Assembly (NCBI GenBank): GCA_021791615.1
Contig: JAJYWG010000336.1
Span: forward strand, 1-7,142
Reading direction: 5' to 3'
DNA from: Actinomycetes bacterium
GTDB taxonomy: Bacteria > Actinomycetota > Acidimicrobiia > Acidimicrobiales > RAAP-2
Length of the DNA: 7,142 bases
Shown here piece by piece: positions 6,041-7,142 of this stretch. Positions within the stretch are counted from its first letter, which is position 1. Each line of letters starts with the position of its first letter. The position numbers and the translations under genes were made by a program. The notes below the pieces were generated by a model that saw only the letters and a list, made by a program, of their open reading frames with translations, made no database searches and was not told the origin of the DNA.

Positions 6041-6319
6041 TCACTTCGGGCGGTAGACATCGCTCCGATGGTCGACGCGGTCGACGTAGACGATGCGATC
6101 GCTCTCGTCGATCCAGTAGATGACCCGGTACGCGCCTACTCGTGCCGCATGCCAGCCTTCAAGATCGCGATCGAGCGGATGCCCGATCCGGTGAGGCTCT
6201 GCGATCAGCCGACCGAAGCAGAACTCGACGCTGGCTCCGACGACGCGAGGTGAAGACGCTGCAAGGCGGTCGAGCTGGCGAACCACAGGTGGTGACCACT
6301 GGAGTTGATATTCATCCAC
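6041..6319 (-). CDS. RelE/ParE-family toxin (module 3)
   Basis: This 92-residue protein matches the RelE/ParE fold. An N-terminal helix (PPVVRQLDRLA) is followed by IGHPLDRDLEGWHAARVGAYRVIYWI, then DRIVYVDRVDHRSDVYR at the C terminus. Arg60, Arg65, His84-Arg85 and Tyr89-Arg90 occupy the basic and aromatic positions that RelE-type toxins use to cut mRNA in the ribosomal A site. ParE-like gyrase poisons share the scaffold, but the DVYR ending favours RelE. The start is GTG 6319, overlapping the antitoxin end by 8 bases; an ATG at 6315 is out of frame. The TGA ends 24 bp from the palindrome at 5960-6017. Confidence 0.88.
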   Translation of the reverse strand: MDEYQLQWSPPVVRQLDRLAASSPRVVGASVEFCFGRLIAEPHRIGHPLDRDLEGWHAARVGAYRVIYWIDESDRIVYVDRVDHRSDVYRPK

Positions 6320-6602
6320 GGGTCCAGCGTTCCAACGCCTGCTCCTTGGTCAGCTCGATCGTCTGACCAGCCTGGCGAGCAGCGGCGGCCTCGCGGAGAT
6401 CTGCCATCGCGTTCGGATCGGACAACAGGTCGAGCGTGTCTTCGAGCGCTTCCAGGTCCTGGACCGCGAGCACGACGACGCTCGGTCGCCCGTGCTTCGT
6501 GATCACGACGCGACGGTGCTGGGTTTCGACGCCTTCGACGACCTCGGACAGATGCGCTTTGGCGTCCGCCAAGGTGACCTGCTCGGCAGTGGGGATGACC
6601 AT
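6312..6602 (-). CDS. Phd/YefM-family antitoxin (module 3)
   Basis: This 96-residue antitoxin has a Phd/YefM N-terminal domain: QVTLADAKAHLSEVVEGVE (8-26) and RRVVITKHGRPSVVVLAVQDLEAL (30-53), the latter being the characteristic strand-turn-strand. The C-terminal half (AAARQAGQTIELTKEQALERW) is charged and helical, and in this family it covers the toxin. Translation starts at ATG 6602, only 7 nt after a near-consensus -10 box (TATAGT), so the transcript looks leaderless. The gene overlaps the toxin by 8 bases. Pairing a Phd/YefM antitoxin with a RelE toxin is a common relBE/yefM-yoeB-like arrangement. Confidence 0.9.
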   Translation of the reverse strand: MVIPTAEQVTLADAKAHLSEVVEGVETQHRRVVITKHGRPSVVVLAVQDLEALEDTLDLLSDPNAMADLREAAAARQAGQTIELTKEQALERWTRG

Positions 6603-6604
6603 AA

Positions 6605-6621
6605 CTAAGACTATATCTCAG
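6605..6621 (-). promoter_or_regulatory. Promoter and possible operator of toxin-antitoxin module 3
   Basis: On the minus strand TATAGT (6615-6610) is a strong -10 box, 7 nt before ATG 6602. It sits at the centre of an imperfect inverted repeat, CTAAGA (6605-6610) and TCTCAG (6616-6621), matching at five of six pairs. This is consistent with autorepression by the antitoxin. No -35 box is clear. Confidence 0.5.
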
Positions 6622-6648
6622 CGACCGAGCGTAGGCGGTCGAGGCGTT

Positions 6649-6692
6649 GCCGCACGTCAGGCAGGTTCGAATACGAGTGTCTACGGCCCACC
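6649..6692 (+). repeat. tRNA-end repeat, copy 3 (end of unit 3)
   Basis: The 29-bp core at 6664-6692 begins GGTTCGAATACGAGTG and ends CTACGGCCCACC, followed by A. With the conserved GCCGCACGTCA at 6649-6659 it forms the same 44-bp unit as copy 2. It lies just upstream of the module 3 promoter, so the unit boundary and that operon's control region almost touch. After it, toxin-antitoxin content stops. Confidence 0.88.
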
Positions 6693-6715
6693 AGGCCGAG
6701 GCGGCAGTCTGCGAA

Positions 6716-6725
6716 GTTCGAGTCC
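6716..6725 (+). repeat. Short T-loop fragment past the last repeat
   Basis: GTTCGAGTCC is identical to the tRNA T arm at 4406-4415. It is only 10 bp, and this T-loop motif is common, so it may be chance. Its place 24 bp after repeat copy 3 makes it worth recording as a possible further remnant. It is enclosed by CAGGCCG (6692-6698) and CGGCCTG (6733-6739), a 7-bp inverted pair. Confidence 0.35.
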
Positions 6726-6833
6726 AGGTCGGCGGCCTGACCAGCCCCGTGGAGGGCGGACTCGATGAGCGGCCCGGCGCCGGTCGGGCGGTCCGCACGT
6801 GGCCAGGCTGCCCCGGAGGGCGGTCTCGCCTGA

Positions 6834-6961
6834 CTGGCGGACGCGCGGACACGCCGGATCGACGCCTGGGTGTTGGCCGAGCGCTCCCGGCGCGACCTCG
6901 TCCCGCCGTCTGGCTGCCCGGCCCCACGGTGCGTGCCGGTCGTGGGCGGGCCCGCTTCCGG
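6834..6961 (+). pseudogene. Remnant of an IS110-family transposase (N-terminal domain)
   Basis: One frame reads LADARTRRIDAWVLAE then RSRRDLVP (6834-6905). Shifting frame after 6905 continues as VWLPGPTVRAGRGRARFR (6908-6961). Together these resemble the conserved stretch of IS110-type DEDD transposases around KTDRIDAxVLAELxRRDLVPAVWLPDPxVRAxRxRARFR. The join needs one missing base at 6905/6906. The first Asp of the KTDRIDA motif is replaced, an in-frame stop lies at 6831-6833, and the catalytic Ser domain is absent. Similarity may continue weakly to about 7010. It is plainly inactive. The rest of the stretch from 6726 to 7060 shows no gene I can support. Confidence 0.55.
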
Positions 6962-7075
6962 AGCCCCGCGAAGCTCGCCAGCACCAACCGGCCTGAACGT
7001 CGGCTGTGTGCACGTGTCAGTTGCCCGGAAGGGGTACAGGCCCATGATCCGCTCGACAAAGGGAGGGCCGACCGC

Positions 7076-7142
7076 GTGCCTCCGGCATGGTTGACCGTGC
7101 TCAGCTGGCTCGCCATTGGACTGGCGACCGTTTCGGCGCTGT
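7076..7142 (+). CDS. Membrane protein, 5' end only (DUF4396-like)
   Basis: Only the first 22 codons are inside the window. The frame starts at GTG 7076, 9 nt after a strong Shine-Dalgarno sequence (GGGAGG, 7061-7066). The peptide begins VPPAWLTVLSWLAIGL and is hydrophobic, so it is probably a first transmembrane segment. The PPAWL-VLSW opening resembles DUF4396 membrane proteins, but 22 residues are too few for a firm family call. It probably marks the return to chromosomal genes after the accessory region. The good ribosome binding site contrasts with the leaderless style of the toxin-antitoxin operons. Confidence 0.65.
   Translation, partial: MPPAWLTVLSWLAIGLATVSAL

Larger units (their letters stand above)
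4429..6692. mobile_element. Putative array of three toxin-antitoxin cassettes behind tRNA-Val
   Basis: Three units, 4429-5278, 5279-5987 and 5988-6692, each hold exactly one toxin-antitoxin operon. Each ends with a 29-bp repeat matching the tRNA T-loop and acceptor 3' end. Modules 1 and 3 point toward the tRNA, module 2 away from it. No integrase, transposase or recombinase gene lies inside. The repeats and gene layout are seen directly. The idea that the units arrived by integration at the tRNA end, or move as cassettes, is inference. Confidence 0.45.

Noticed and set aside
5250..6692. True integron cassette array with attC sites
   Set aside because: The outer boxes read GTTCGAA...TTCGAAC, which do not fit the RYYYAAC/GTTRRRY core pattern in order or base content, and no integron integrase is present. 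Only the overall shape is similar.
5250..6692. CRISPR array
   Set aside because: The repeat copies are about 700 bp apart with full genes between them, not short spacers.
6205..7116. Long minus-strand frame of 303 residues through repeat copy 3
   Set aside because: It lies out of frame across the Phd/YefM antitoxin and has arginine-rich low-information composition with no domain.

Overview
This window is high-GC DNA (clearly GC-rich at third codon positions, with several GTG starts and probable leaderless transcripts) and looks like an actinobacterial chromosome. I cannot name the genus from the sequence. It has two parts: an ordinary housekeeping/metabolic stretch (1-4270) and an accessory stretch downstream of a tRNA gene (4354-about 7070).

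Left part. An agmatinase-type ureohydrolase (7-1023, +) converges on a long membrane-anchored protein with a Pro/Gly/Tyr-rich cytoplasmic tail (1079-2392, -). Divergent from the latter is a DEDDh 3'-5' exonuclease of the DnaQ/epsilon type (2497-3246, +). A zinc-dependent alcohol dehydrogenase follows 22 bp later (3269-4270, +), possibly in the same transcript. I see no obvious functional link among these genes.

Right part. A complete tRNA-Val(GAC) gene (4354-4426) is followed by three toxin-antitoxin modules in a row: VapBC on the minus strand (4472-5127), VapBC on the plus strand (5315-5907) and a RelE-type toxin with a Phd/YefM-type antitoxin on the minus strand (6041-6602). Each module is closed by a copy of one 29-bp repeat (5250-5278, 5959-5987, 6664-6692). 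The repeat begins GGTTCGAA and ends ACGGCCCACC, so it carries the T-loop and acceptor 3' end of the upstream tRNA. Reading left to right the layout is tRNA, TA, repeat, TA, repeat, TA, repeat, with unit lengths of about 850, 709 and 705 bp. Inverted half copies of the same sequence lie just inside units 1 and 3, and at the second boundary they build a 58-nt two-step palindrome. The simplest reading is a stepwise-grown array of toxin-antitoxin cassettes at a tRNA 3' end. No integrase is present in the window, so any mobilising enzyme would have to act from elsewhere or be lost.

After the last repeat comes a decayed IS110-family transposase fragment (about 6834-6961, with a one-base deletion). 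The window closes with the first 22 codons of a membrane protein (7076 onward), behind a strong Shine-Dalgarno sequence, where ordinary chromosome seems to resume. The main item of interest is the repeat-punctuated TA array.
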